Assembly (NCBI RefSeq): GCF_014931215.1
Contig: NZ_CP063089.1
Coordinates: forward strand, 434,001-498,000
Direction: 5' to 3'
DNA length: 64,000 nt
Source of the DNA: Campylobacter sp. 2014D-0216
Lineage (GTDB): Bacteria > Campylobacterota > Campylobacteria > Campylobacterales > Campylobacteraceae
Shown here: piece after piece, positions 47,580 through 55,914 of the stretch
How the letters are laid out: every line of letters begins with the position of its first letter
Numbering within the stretch: the first letter of the stretch is position 1
Translations under genes and position numbers: made by a program
Notes under the pieces: model-generated
Seen by the model: only the letters and a program-made list of their open reading frames with translations
Told to the model about the DNA's origin: nothing
Databases searched by the model: none

Positions 47580-48717
47580 TGGGCGTAGCGTTTTTGTATA
47601 GAGTTGGTTTATTTGGTTGCTATAGCTTTTAAGTTGTGTTATTGTGATTGAATTATTTTAATAGTTGGCTTAGTTGGTTTGAAGGTTTAGTTGTTTTAGC
47701 TTTAAAATGCTTATAGTAAGTTTGGTAAATTACTTTTTTAGTTTTTTAGTTTTTTAGTTGGCGGTGCTTTGTAGTTTGTATTAAATTATTTTAATAATTT
47801 ATGGAGGCTTGTTTTAATTTTTAATTGTGTATATCTTTTTTATTGCTTTATTAAATTTGCTTTTATGGGTTTTTTAGATGAAATTGTAGTTTTATGTTCT
47901 TAGGTGTGTATTATTTATAATTGATAGATTGCTTGTTTATTTGCTTAGATTGTTATAGATGTTTTTATTTAATAAGATATTGTTTTTTATCATTAATAGG
48001 CTTAGGATTATTGATTAATATAAGAAAGTAGCTTTGGTAAACTTGTTGGTGTAATTATGGCTTTTTAGGGTGTATGGTGGATGTGGGTTAATTGTTTTTT
48101 ATAGTTTTTAGGTTGTTTGTGGGAGGGGGTATTTTTATGTATCATCATTTTAGGTTATGGCTAATTGTGGGTAAGTTGTAGTTTATTTGCTTTGTGTGGA
48201 AAATGCTATTTATTGTGAATGTTATTTTTTTATGGGCTTGAGTGTTAAAAAAGTAGGCGGGGTGAAAATTGGATTTTAGTAGTTTTTATAGTGAGGTTGG
48301 TAAAGTGGATTTGATGGTGTAATTTTTAGCAATTTAATAAATAATGTTTTTATATTTTTAATAAGTCTAAATTGTGTTGTTTTGTTTGTTAATATTGTTA
48401 TGGTTATTACTGTAAATATTGATTGTATACTTTTTATAGATTATTTCCTAGTTTGAGTTTGTAAAATTTGTCAAAGTGAGATCATTTTTAAATGAGTTTA
48501 GATACTAGAAGTTAATGGTAATCTATTGATTGATATTTTCTAGTAGAAATTAATAGCGCTTAATTTGTTTATGTAATTTGAAATAAGTTTCTGGCTTATT
48601 CTCGCGTTTGTTTTTAGATAAATTGAAATAACAGTTTGCTTTAAAATTATATAATTGGTATTTGTGTAACATTAAGTGGCTATATTTATATAGTGGCGTG
48701 TAAAATATGGAGGATGT

Positions 48718-49164
48718 ATGAGAAAGATTGTTCTTGCGCTTGCGTTAAGTTCATTATCAATGTTGGCTAGTAGTAAAGTATTAAATGTTTATGAAAGTCC
48801 TACATGTGGATGTTGTGATCTTTGGGCTGATTATATGAAAGCTAAAGGTTATCAAGTTCAAGTACACAAGAGTGATGATTTTTTAAAAGTAAAAGAAAAG
48901 ATGAATATTCAACCTATGTATCAAAGTTGCCATACAGGTGTGATTGAGGGTTATGCGATAGAAGGTCATGTGCCAGAAGATGCTGTTGCTTGGCTTTTGA
49001 AAAACAAACCTCAAGATGTTATAGGTGTTTCTGCTCCTGGTATGCCTCAAGGTAGTCCTGGAATGGAACAAGGGTATGAGGAAGAGTACCCTGTGGTTTT
49101 GATGTTGAAAAATGGAGATTATAAAATTTATGGTATTTATAAGGGTCATCAACTTATAAAATAA
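48718..49164 (+). CDS. DUF411 periplasmic metal-binding protein
   Basis: A 148-residue protein with a signal peptide (RKIVLALALSSLSMLASS). The DUF411 signature is YESPTCGCCDLWADYMKAKG (residues about 25-44) and SCHTGVIEGYAIEGHVP (about 64-80). The CGCC cysteines, C65 and nearby histidines are likely copper or other metal ligands; relatives are found near copper-resistance genes. It stands alone between the gene-free region and convergent tonB. GGAGG is 5 nt before the ATG. The function in Campylobacter is not established. Confidence 0.82.
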   Translation: MRKIVLALALSSLSMLASSKVLNVYESPTCGCCDLWADYMKAKGYQVQVHKSDDFLKVKEKMNIQPMYQSCHTGVIEGYAIEGHVPEDAVAWLLKNKPQDVIGVSAPGMPQGSPGMEQGYEEEYPVVLMLKNGDYKIYGIYKGHQLIK

Positions 49165-49187
49165 ACTAAGCAAAATTTGCTTAGTTT
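49163..49187. terminator. Bidirectional terminator between the DUF411 gene and tonB
   Basis: AAACTAAGCAA and TTGCTTAGTTT form an 11-bp stem with a tiny loop, overlapping the stop codons of the convergent genes. Confidence 0.85.
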
Positions 49188-49837
49188 ATTTTATAAATGA
49201 GCGGTATTTTGATACGGTAAGTTTTGTCATATTGTGGAAAATTTTTAGATGCAATACGTATGGTTTCTAAAGCACTTTCGTTTAATAATTTATATTTTGA
49301 TGATTTAAGTATTTTTAAGTCTAATAAATTTTTGTCTTTTGTCCACGTAAATTCCAATAGGACTTCGCCGCTCATACGCATTTTTTTGGCTTGCCTTGGG
49401 TAGATTAAAGCCTTATCTATGGCTTGCTTAACTTCTTTTAATAAATCATTATTGTTACCACTTAAGGATATGTTTTCATGAGTATTGCTTGTTATGGCGT
49501 GTTGTGTTGTTTCTTGTTTGAGGATTGCGCTTTCTTTTGGTAAGGTTGTTGGTTTTGGTTGTGTATTTTGGACTATTTTTTTGGGTTTAGCAATGGGCTT
49601 TTCTTTTTTTGTTTCAATGGGTTTGATTGGTTCTTGCATAGTTTTTTGCGTTGGTTTTGTGGTTTGAGATGTCTGTATAAACTGCTTGATAGCTATATTA
49701 AATTTATCTTCTTTTGGCATACCATGTTCTATATGCATAAAATTTTTAGAATAAATCAATACAAAAAACAAAGGCATAAAAAGAAATAGCGTGATAAAAA
49801 AAGACCGACTTTTATGGCTAGCTAAAAATGTTCTCAT
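49181..49837 (-). CDS. tonB: TonB energy transducer
   Basis: A 218-residue protein. There is one N-terminal membrane anchor (about residues 11-28), then a Pro/Lys/Glu-rich periplasmic linker (KPIETKKEKPIAKPKKIVQN) and a C-terminal TonB domain (QAIDKALIYPRQAKKMRMSG, about residues 138-157, YPxxA motif). It transmits proton-motive force to outer membrane receptors, most obviously the CfrA-like receptor encoded divergently. It overlaps exbD by 4 bp. It corresponds to TonB1 (Cj0181) in position and order. Confidence 0.92.
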   Translation of the reverse strand: MRTFLASHKSRSFFITLFLFMPLFFVLIYSKNFMHIEHGMPKEDKFNIAIKQFIQTSQTTKPTQKTMQEPIKPIETKKEKPIAKPKKIVQNTQPKPTTLPKESAILKQETTQHAITSNTHENISLSGNNNDLLKEVKQAIDKALIYPRQAKKMRMSGEVLLEFTWTKDKNLLDLKILKSSKYKLLNESALETIRIASKNFPQYDKTYRIKIPLIYKIN

Positions 49838-50223
49838 CTTTTATGCTCTGTTAAAATTTGAAAATTTTCGTGATTTTTATTTTTTAAGATTTCAATGATT
49901 TTTATAAAGCTTTCAAATTTTGCATCTTTATCGCTTTTTAATTCTACTATGGTTTGGGGTTGAATAGAGTTGATTTTTAAATTTATTTCTTCTAGTGAGC
50001 TTGCTTTGTCGTTGATGAAAAATTGATTTTCTTTATTGATTAGAATGCTTATTTTGTCTTTATTGTTATCAATTTTATTTGGATTTTCACTTTGTGGTAG
50101 ATGGATTTCTATTTTTCCATGTGCAATAAAAGTAGATATACTGAGTACAATTGCAAGTAAAACAAGCATAATATCTATAAAAGGAATGATATTTAAACCT
50201 TCGTTTTTTGGTAGTTTAAGCAT
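49834..50223 (-). CDS. exbD: ExbD, TonB system subunit
   Basis: A 129-residue protein with one membrane helix and a periplasmic domain. The proton-path aspartate is D17 in PFIDIMLVLL, matching the essential Asp25 of E. coli ExbD. It forms the ExbB-ExbD motor that drives TonB. It overlaps exbB by 8 bp and tonB by 4 bp, so the three are translationally coupled. Confidence 0.92.
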   Translation of the reverse strand: MLKLPKNEGLNIIPFIDIMLVLLAIVLSISTFIAHGKIEIHLPQSENPNKIDNNKDKISILINKENQFFINDKASSLEEINLKINSIQPQTIVELKSDKDAKFESFIKIIEILKNKNHENFQILTEHKR

Positions 50224-50647
50224 TTTTTTCCTTAAAAATACGATATGAGTTGCTTAGTAGTGATATTTTTCTTAGTAAAGCATTGTAAGCCATCAGTGAA
50301 GGAATGGCAACTAAAATCCCTAATGCTGTGGCTTTTAGTGCTAATGATAAACCTATCACAATAGATTTAACATCAATATCCCCGCTTAATCCCATATCAT
50401 AGAAAGTAATCATAATACCAACTACTGTTCCTAAAAGCCCCACATAAGGTGCATTGGTGTAGATAATATAAAGCATAGTAAGATTTTCACTGATTGCATC
50501 ATCAAAATTTTCTTGGCGTGGATAATCATTAAAGTTGATTTTTCTGAAAAACAAAATGCGCTCGATTGTACACCATATAGCAATAAATGCCATAAAACCT
50601 AAGACCACAAAAATAATCAAATCGATATAAGTTTTTAAAAATTCCAT
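50216..50647 (-). CDS. exbB: ExbB, TonB system subunit
   Basis: A 143-residue MotA/TolQ/ExbB-family protein with three predicted membrane helices (about 7-25, 65-85 and 100-120). The conserved segment NAPYVGLLGTVVGIMITFYD is at about residues 65-84. It is the first gene of the exbB-exbD-tonB operon, transcribed from the region with Fur-box-like sequences. Confidence 0.92.
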   Translation of the reverse strand: MEFLKTYIDLIIFVVLGFMAFIAIWCTIERILFFRKINFNDYPRQENFDDAISENLTMLYIIYTNAPYVGLLGTVVGIMITFYDMGLSGDIDVKSIVIGLSLALKATALGILVAIPSLMAYNALLRKISLLSNSYRIFKEKNA

Positions 50648-50705
50648 TTTTTCTCACTCTTGTTTAATTTTTGTGATTATAGTATTTAAAATTAAATCAT
50701 TTATT

Positions 50706-50769
50706 AATAACAATTATCATAATTGATACAATAAATTTATTTTAAATTAATAATTATTATCATAATATT
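50706..50769. promoter_or_regulatory. Two Fur-box-like sequences between exbB and the receptor gene
   Basis: AATAACAATTATCATAATT (about 50706-50724) and TAATTATTATCATAATATT (50751-50769) resemble the Fur box (GATAATGATAATCATTATC) with ATCAT/ATAAT half-sites. They lie in the shared control region of the divergent exbB operon and receptor gene, so iron repression of both is expected. AT-richness makes the exact limits uncertain. Confidence 0.65.
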
Positions 50770-50810
50770 TCAATTTTTAAAACATAGAGTAAATATAGCA
50801 AAGGGAAATA

Positions 50811-52901
50811 ATGAAAAAATACATTTTATCATTTTGTGTTGCTAATCTTTTAGTTTCAAGTGCTTTATCGCAAGAGGTTGTGTTAGATAGCTCCATAGTA
50901 AGTGCCTCGGGGTTTTCTCAAGATATTAAGGAAGCTCCTGCGACTATTAGTGTGATTGGTAAAAAAGAACTAGAAAGTAAGCCATATAGAGATGTTGCTG
51001 AAGCAATTGCAGATATTCCTGGAGTAGATTTATTTGCAAATAAAGGAAAAACAGGCTCTTATAATATTACCATGAGAGGTATTACGGGTTATACTTTAGT
51101 TTTGATTGATGGACGGCGACAAGGTATAGGTGGGGAAGTTGGACCTAATGGCTTTAATGAGATTTCAAATTCTTTCTTACCTCCAATTTCTAGTATAGAA
51201 AGAATAGAAGTGATAAAAGGGCCAATGAGTACTTTATATGGTTCTGAAGCTTTAGGTGGTGTTGTAAATATCATCACAAAAAAAGTAAGCGATAAATGGG
51301 AAACATCAGTTAGTTTAGACGGTATTTTTAATGCACATAAAGAATGGGGTAATACTTATGGTACAAGTATATATTCAAGTGGTCCATTAATGAATGATCG
51401 CCTAGGATTAACCTTGCGTTTTAGAGAGTTTTATAGAGAACAGTCAAATGTTGAATTTAGCAATGGAAGTGGACAAAGAGTGCAAGGCGATCAGGCTCAA
51501 AGTCCCACAAAAGCTAATAATTTTAACTTAGGAACTAGGTTAAATTATCTAGTAGATGATTATAATACTTTGATATTTGATATCGATTTTTCAAGAAATC
51601 ATTATGATAATAAAAAAGGACAACTAGGAACACTGACTAAGCCATCTGGTGATAATGGTGCTTTAACAGGTGGTTATACAGACACTATGCAAGTAGATAA
51701 GCTAGTAACTTATTTAAGTCATGAGGGGGTATATGAAGATTTTTCGATTACTTCTACTTTGCAGTATAACCGTGTAAGTAACGATGGGCGTGAGGTTGTT
51801 GGCCGAGCAAATCAGCCATTTTTAGGACAAAATAGAGATATAGTTGCTGAAGATATTATTGTAGATACAAAATCAGTTATACCTTTAGGTCAAAGTCACA
51901 TTATAAGCGTGGGTGGTGAATATAGACTCGAAAAAATGCAAGATAAAATCGCTAATCCTACAAATTTTGATCAGTACTTATTAGCTCTTTTTGCAGAAGA
52001 TGAATATAGTATAAGAGATGATTTAAGATTTACTTTTGGCGCAAGGTATAATCATCATGAAATTTTTGGAAATAATATTTCTCCAAGAGCTTATTTGGTT
52101 TATAATCCTACTAGTGAACTTACTTTAAAAGGTGGTGTTTCAACAGGATTTAGAACCCCATATGCTAATAGATTGATAGCAGGTACTTATAATTATGGAG
52201 GACAGGGTAAGTACCCTATGTATGGAAATCCGAATTTAAAAGAAGAAACTTCGCTTAATTATGAATTAGCCGCTGTTTATAATAATGACTTATTTTATAT
52301 TTCAGCAACCGGCTTTTTAACAAATTTCAAAGATAAAATTTCTAGTCAAAAATTTAGTAAAGACAATATGATTTCTGGTATTGGAAAATGTGAAGCTGAT
52401 ACTTGTTATCAAGCGATTAATCATGGCAAGGTTGAGTATAAAGGTATAGAGCTTGGAGCAGGGGTTACTCCTATAGAACACCTAAATTTAGATTTATCTT
52501 ATACTTATCTTGATAGCGAAATTAAAGATGCGCAAGATAAGGCTGTGATAGGAAAGCCAGAAATTGATAGTTTAAAACACAACATCATGTTAAAAGCAAG
52601 CTATAATATCTTTAATAAATTCACTCCATGGGTAAAAGGTGAATGGCAAATAGATCGTTATATGGGTGATACAAATATTAATAGAGAATATTATCAAGAT
52701 GTCTTTTTAGCTTCTATGGGTGTGCGTTATGATATCAATAAAAATTGGAACATTAATGCGGCAATTTATAATCTTTTTGATAAAAGTTTTACAAATGCAT
52801 GGGATTCTTATAAAAACAAAAGCGAAGATACTTGGGTAAACACTTATAACCGTATTGAAGAAGGAAGGAGAATTTATATTTCGATCAATGGTAGTTTTTA
52901 A
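50811..52901 (+). CDS. cfrA: CfrA-like TonB-dependent ferric-enterobactin receptor
   Basis: A 696-residue outer membrane receptor. A signal peptide (residues 1-20, cleavage near ALSQ) is followed by a plug domain (APATISVIGKKELESKPYRD, and IEVIKGPMSTLYGSEALGGV near residues 132-151) and a 22-strand barrel ending RRIYISINGSF. Long stretches match CfrA of C. jejuni as I remember it (for example PYRDVAEAIADIPGVDL and MRGITGYTLVLIDGRRQG), so ferric enterobactin or related catecholates are the likely ligands. It is divergent from exbB-exbD-tonB. In C. jejuni this position beside exbB1 holds Cj0178 instead. The 3' end overlaps convergent dnaX by 4 bp. Confidence 0.87.
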   Translation: MKKYILSFCVANLLVSSALSQEVVLDSSIVSASGFSQDIKEAPATISVIGKKELESKPYRDVAEAIADIPGVDLFANKGKTGSYNITMRGITGYTLVLIDGRRQGIGGEVGPNGFNEISNSFLPPISSIERIEVIKGPMSTLYGSEALGGVVNIITKKVSDKWETSVSLDGIFNAHKEWGNTYGTSIYSSGPLMNDRLGLTLRFREFYREQSNVEFSNGSGQRVQGDQAQSPTKANNFNLGTRLNYLVDDYNTLIFDIDFSRNHYDNKKGQLGTLTKPSGDNGALTGGYTDTMQVDKLVTYLSHEGVYEDFSITSTLQYNRVSNDGREVVGRANQPFLGQNRDIVAEDIIVDTKSVIPLGQSHIISVGGEYRLEKMQDKIANPTNFDQYLLALFAEDEYSIRDDLRFTFGARYNHHEIFGNNISPRAYLVYNPTSELTLKGGVSTGFRTPYANRLIAGTYNYGGQGKYPMYGNPNLKEETSLNYELAAVYNNDLFYISATGFLTNFKDKISSQKFSKDNMISGIGKCEADTCYQAINHGKVEYKGIELGAGVTPIEHLNLDLSYTYLDSEIKDAQDKAVIGKPEIDSLKHNIMLKASYNIFNKFTPWVKGEWQIDRYMGDTNINREYYQDVFLASMGVRYDINKNWNINAAIYNLFDKSFTNAWDSYKNKSEDTWVNTYNRIEEGRRIYISINGSF

Positions 52902-54439
52902 TTTTGAATTGATGGGGAGCCAAAGAGCTTGTTAAGCGCTTCTTTGGCTTCATCTTTAGGATTGTATTTTTTAGCATCTTTTTTAAAATTTTCAAAATGC
53001 TCATTTAAATTTGGAGTGCTTTTTACTTCTTGCTTTATAGGGGTTTTGAATATATCCTGTAATTTTTGCGTGTCTATTTTTTCTATTTTTTGAATTTTTA
53101 TTTGTGCTTTTTCTCCAAAAAGTTCATGAAGTAGAGTTTTGATTAGTTTAAATCCATTATTTAGAATTTTTCTATCTTCATCTTGAGCATGTGAGCTAAT
53201 ATTTAAAATATCATCTTCAAAAGAGATAAATTGTGTAGTTTTTTTAAAAACTTCAGCCAAATCATAATCTCTTTTATAGATAGCCTTTAATAAGCTTTCG
53301 TATGGATTGAGTTTTTCATCTTTGGTAGTTTGTGTTGAAGGTAAATTTTGTTGCTGTATATTTTTTGATATATCGTATGGTTTTAGATTATCGCTTGTAT
53401 CGATAGCCTCATCAATGCTTTTTAGATAGGTTGCTTCTATTAACATAAAAGCCATAACGCAAAGTACAAAACTATCATCATCGCTAGAATTTAACATAGT
53501 TTTGGCGCGTGAAAGTATTCTAAAAAATCTTTCATAAATTAACATAGAAAATAAATTGTTTTTGGCAAAAAATGCTTCTTTTAGAAAAAATATCATTTCA
53601 TCTATTACATTGCTTGCCTCATAGTCTTCAAAATCTTTTAAAAATTCAAGAACTTTATCTTTCTCATTGGTTAAGATAGCTTGATAAAATTCTTCAATCT
53701 TAGCTGGATCTAAAAAGCCTAGCATCGCAGTAATTTTTTGTGTTTCTATGTGATTTTGACAATATACTATGGCTTGATCTAATAAAGTTAGAGTGTCTCT
53801 TAAAGATCCATTTCCGCTTCTTGCTATGAGTTTTAAAGCTTCTTTTTCATAATTTATATTTTCTTTATCTAAAATCCATTCTAAATGATTTAAGATATCA
53901 TGAGTGGAGATTTGCTTAAATCTAAAATGCTGTGTTCTTGAAAGAACCGTTGCAGGTAGCTTTAAAGGATCAGTTGTCGCAAGTATAAATTTAACATAAC
54001 TTGGCGGCTCTTCTAGGGTTTTAAGTAGTGCATTTGCTGCTTGTGGAGTGAGCATATGTACTTCATCAATGATGAAAATTTTAAACCTAGCTAGCGATGG
54101 AGCATATTTTACTTGTTCTATTAATTCTTGGATATCTTCTAAGCTTCTGTGGCTTGCAGCATCCATTTCTATGATGTCAATATTGGATCCATTAAGTGAA
54201 GCAAGGCACTGAGAACATTCTCCACATGGATTAGCACTTGGTCCTTGTTCACACACTAAGGCTCTTGAAAAAATTCTTGCACTCGATGTTTTACCGCTCC
54301 CTCGCAGTCCTGAAAACAAGTAAGCATGTGCTAAGCGATTATTTTCAAGCGCATATTTTAAGCTTGTAGAAACTGTGTTTTGTCCTACAAGTTCATTAAA
54401 ATTTTTGGGTCTGTATTTAACAGCAAGTGCTTGTAACAT
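52898..54439 (-). CDS. dnaX: DNA polymerase III gamma/tau subunit
   Basis: A 513-residue clamp-loader ATPase. Walker A GLRGSGKTS is at residues 44-52. A four-cysteine zinc module comprises C63, C72, C75 and C78, and Walker B IIDEVHML lies near residue 120, with the sensor region following. The C-terminal part is Lys/Glu-rich and shorter than in E. coli tau. It lies 2 bp downstream of rho on the same strand (as in Cj1156-Cj1157). I looked for a slippery A6G frameshift site for a gamma form and did not find a clear one. Confidence 0.93.
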   Translation of the reverse strand: MLQALAVKYRPKNFNELVGQNTVSTSLKYALENNRLAHAYLFSGLRGSGKTSSARIFSRALVCEQGPSANPCGECSQCLASLNGSNIDIIEMDAASHRSLEDIQELIEQVKYAPSLARFKIFIIDEVHMLTPQAANALLKTLEEPPSYVKFILATTDPLKLPATVLSRTQHFRFKQISTHDILNHLEWILDKENINYEKEALKLIARSGNGSLRDTLTLLDQAIVYCQNHIETQKITAMLGFLDPAKIEEFYQAILTNEKDKVLEFLKDFEDYEASNVIDEMIFFLKEAFFAKNNLFSMLIYERFFRILSRAKTMLNSSDDDSFVLCVMAFMLIEATYLKSIDEAIDTSDNLKPYDISKNIQQQNLPSTQTTKDEKLNPYESLLKAIYKRDYDLAEVFKKTTQFISFEDDILNISSHAQDEDRKILNNGFKLIKTLLHELFGEKAQIKIQKIEKIDTQKLQDIFKTPIKQEVKSTPNLNEHFENFKKDAKKYNPKDEAKEALNKLFGSPSIQN

Positions 54440-54441
54440 TA

Positions 54442-55743
54442 TTACTCATTCATAATAGAGAGCAATTCTTCATTGCTTTTAGTTTTGAGCATTTTTGAGT
54501 ATAAAAATTTTAATGCTTCAATATCATCCATTTGAGATATGGCTGATCTAATCGCCCAAATTTTTTGCAGTTTTTCGACGCCTTGGAGCAATTCTTCTTT
54601 TCTAGTGCCAGATTTTATAATGTTAATTGCAGGATAGATCCTTCTATCTGAAATATTTCTATCAAGAACGATTTCGCTATTTCCTGTACCTTTAAATTCT
54701 TCAAAAATAACTTCATCCATTCTTGATCCAGTTTCTATCAAAGCAGTTGCTATGATAGTTAGTGAGCCTCCATGTTCTATATTTCTAGCTGCACCAAAAA
54801 AGCGTTTTGGTTTATGTAGCGCGTTCGCATCAACCCCACCACTTAAAACTTTACCACTACTTGGTGTGGCGGTGTTATAAGCTCTTGCTAATCTTGTAAT
54901 GGAATCAAGCAATATAACCACATCTTTACCTGTTTCTACCATCCTTTTTGCTTTTTCTATCACCAGTTCTGCTACGCGAACATGATTATAAGCAGGTAAG
55001 TCAAAAGTTGAGCTAAAAACTTCACCCTTAACACATCTTTGCATGTCTGTAACTTCTTCAGGACGCTCATCTACTAAAAGTACGATCAAGTGAGCTTCAG
55101 GATGGTTTTTAGCAATGGCGGTTGCTAGTTCTTTCATTAGCTCGGTTTTACCAGTTCTTGGAGGTGCTACAATCAAACTTCTTTGACCTTTTCCTATAGG
55201 GGCAAATAAGTCAAGCATTCTACCAGTGAGTTTTAAAGGATCATATTCTAATTTGATTTTCTCAGTTGGAAAAATCGGAGTAAGGTTATCAAATAAAGGT
55301 CTTTCTCTAGCTTCTTTTAAAGGAAGGTAGTTAATTGCTTCGATTTTTAATAAAGCGTAGTATTTTTCTTGATCTTTAGGTTCTCTAACCTGACCTGTAA
55401 CAATATCTCCCACACGTAAAGCAAATTTTCTAATTTGCGAGTTTGATACATACGCATCGTTTACGCTATCGCTTAAATTAGAATCCATTCCGCGTAAGAA
55501 TCCATAGCCATCTGGTGAAATTTCTAAAATTCCGGTAAAAAGTATAAAGCCACCTTTTTTAGTTTGTGCTTTTAAAATTTCAAAAATAAGATCTTGTCTT
55601 CTAAATTCTCTTGGATTTTCTATTTCTGCTTCATTGGCAATTTTAACTAAGCTTTCTAAGTCAAGCAACTTCAAATCTTCAATTTTATAACCTTCCACTG
55701 GAATGTGTGTTCTTTGGTGTTTTTTTTCTTTAGTATTTTCCAT
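54442..55743 (-). CDS. rho: Transcription termination factor Rho
   Basis: A 433-residue hexameric RNA helicase. It has a Rho_N domain ([20 protein letters not shown], about residues 26-45), a cold-shock-like RNA-binding domain ([15 protein letters not shown], about 76-90), Walker A ([12 protein letters not shown] near 190) and the Q-loop/R-loop region ([11 protein letters not shown]). It ends transcription that is not coupled to translation. First gene of a rho-dnaX unit, divergent from ccoI. NusG, its partner, is encoded at 12335. Confidence 0.96.
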   Translation of the reverse strand: MENTKEKKHQRTHIPVEGYKIEDLKLLDLESLVKIANEAEIENPREFRRQDLIFEILKAQTKKGGFILFTGILEISPDGYGFLRGMDSNLSDSVNDAYVSNSQIRKFALRVGDIVTGQVREPKDQEKYYALLKIEAINYLPLKEARERPLFDNLTPIFPTEKIKLEYDPLKLTGRMLDLFAPIGKGQRSLIVAPPRTGKTELMKELATAIAKNHPEAHLIVLLVDERPEEVTDMQRCVKGEVFSSTFDLPAYNHVRVAELVIEKAKRMVETGKDVVILLDSITRLARAYNTATPSSGKVLSGGVDANALHKPKRFFGAARNIEHGGSLTIIATALIETGSRMDEVIFEEFKGTGNSEIVLDRNISDRRIYPAINIIKSGTRKEELLQGVEKLQKIWAIRSAISQMDDIEALKFLYSKMLKTKSNEELLSIMNE

Positions 55744-55881
55744 ATATCCTCTAAAATGTAGAAAATGTAGTATTTAAAATGAATACGAGATTTTATTCAA
55801 AAAAACGCTTTTTTGTCAAATTTTTGAAATTATAATATAGCTTTGTAAATAATTTTTAAAATTGCTGTTTTAAAAAAATGA

Positions 55882-55887
55882 TAAAAT
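55882..55887 (+). promoter_or_regulatory. Possible -10 of ccoI
   Basis: TAAAAT in ATGATAAAATAG lies 27 bp before the ccoI start. The gap to rho is 171 bp and should hold promoters for both directions. Weak call. Confidence 0.35.
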
Positions 55888-55914
55888 AGTAAAAAATAAC
55901 AACGAAAGTCTAAA

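Larger units (their letters stand above)
47188..48717 (+). other. 1.5-kb G-rich, C-poor region without recognisable genes
   Basis: After 5S rRNA there is no ORF with plausible coding character on either strand. The plus strand is rich in T and G with very few C; for example, 48061-48120 has about 18 G and one C. It contains a 9-bp tandem repeat and a G8 tract (47452-47579) and several G runs (GGGAGGGGG at 48121-48129). I looked for RNase P RNA, tmRNA, SRP RNA and 6S landmarks and found none. No clear rrn terminator is visible either. Confidence 0.7.

Noticed and set aside
47406-47588. 60-residue ORF made of Cys-Val-Val repeats
   Set aside because: It is produced by the 9-bp minisatellite, has no proper ribosome binding site and no family likeness; all frames stay open for the same reason.
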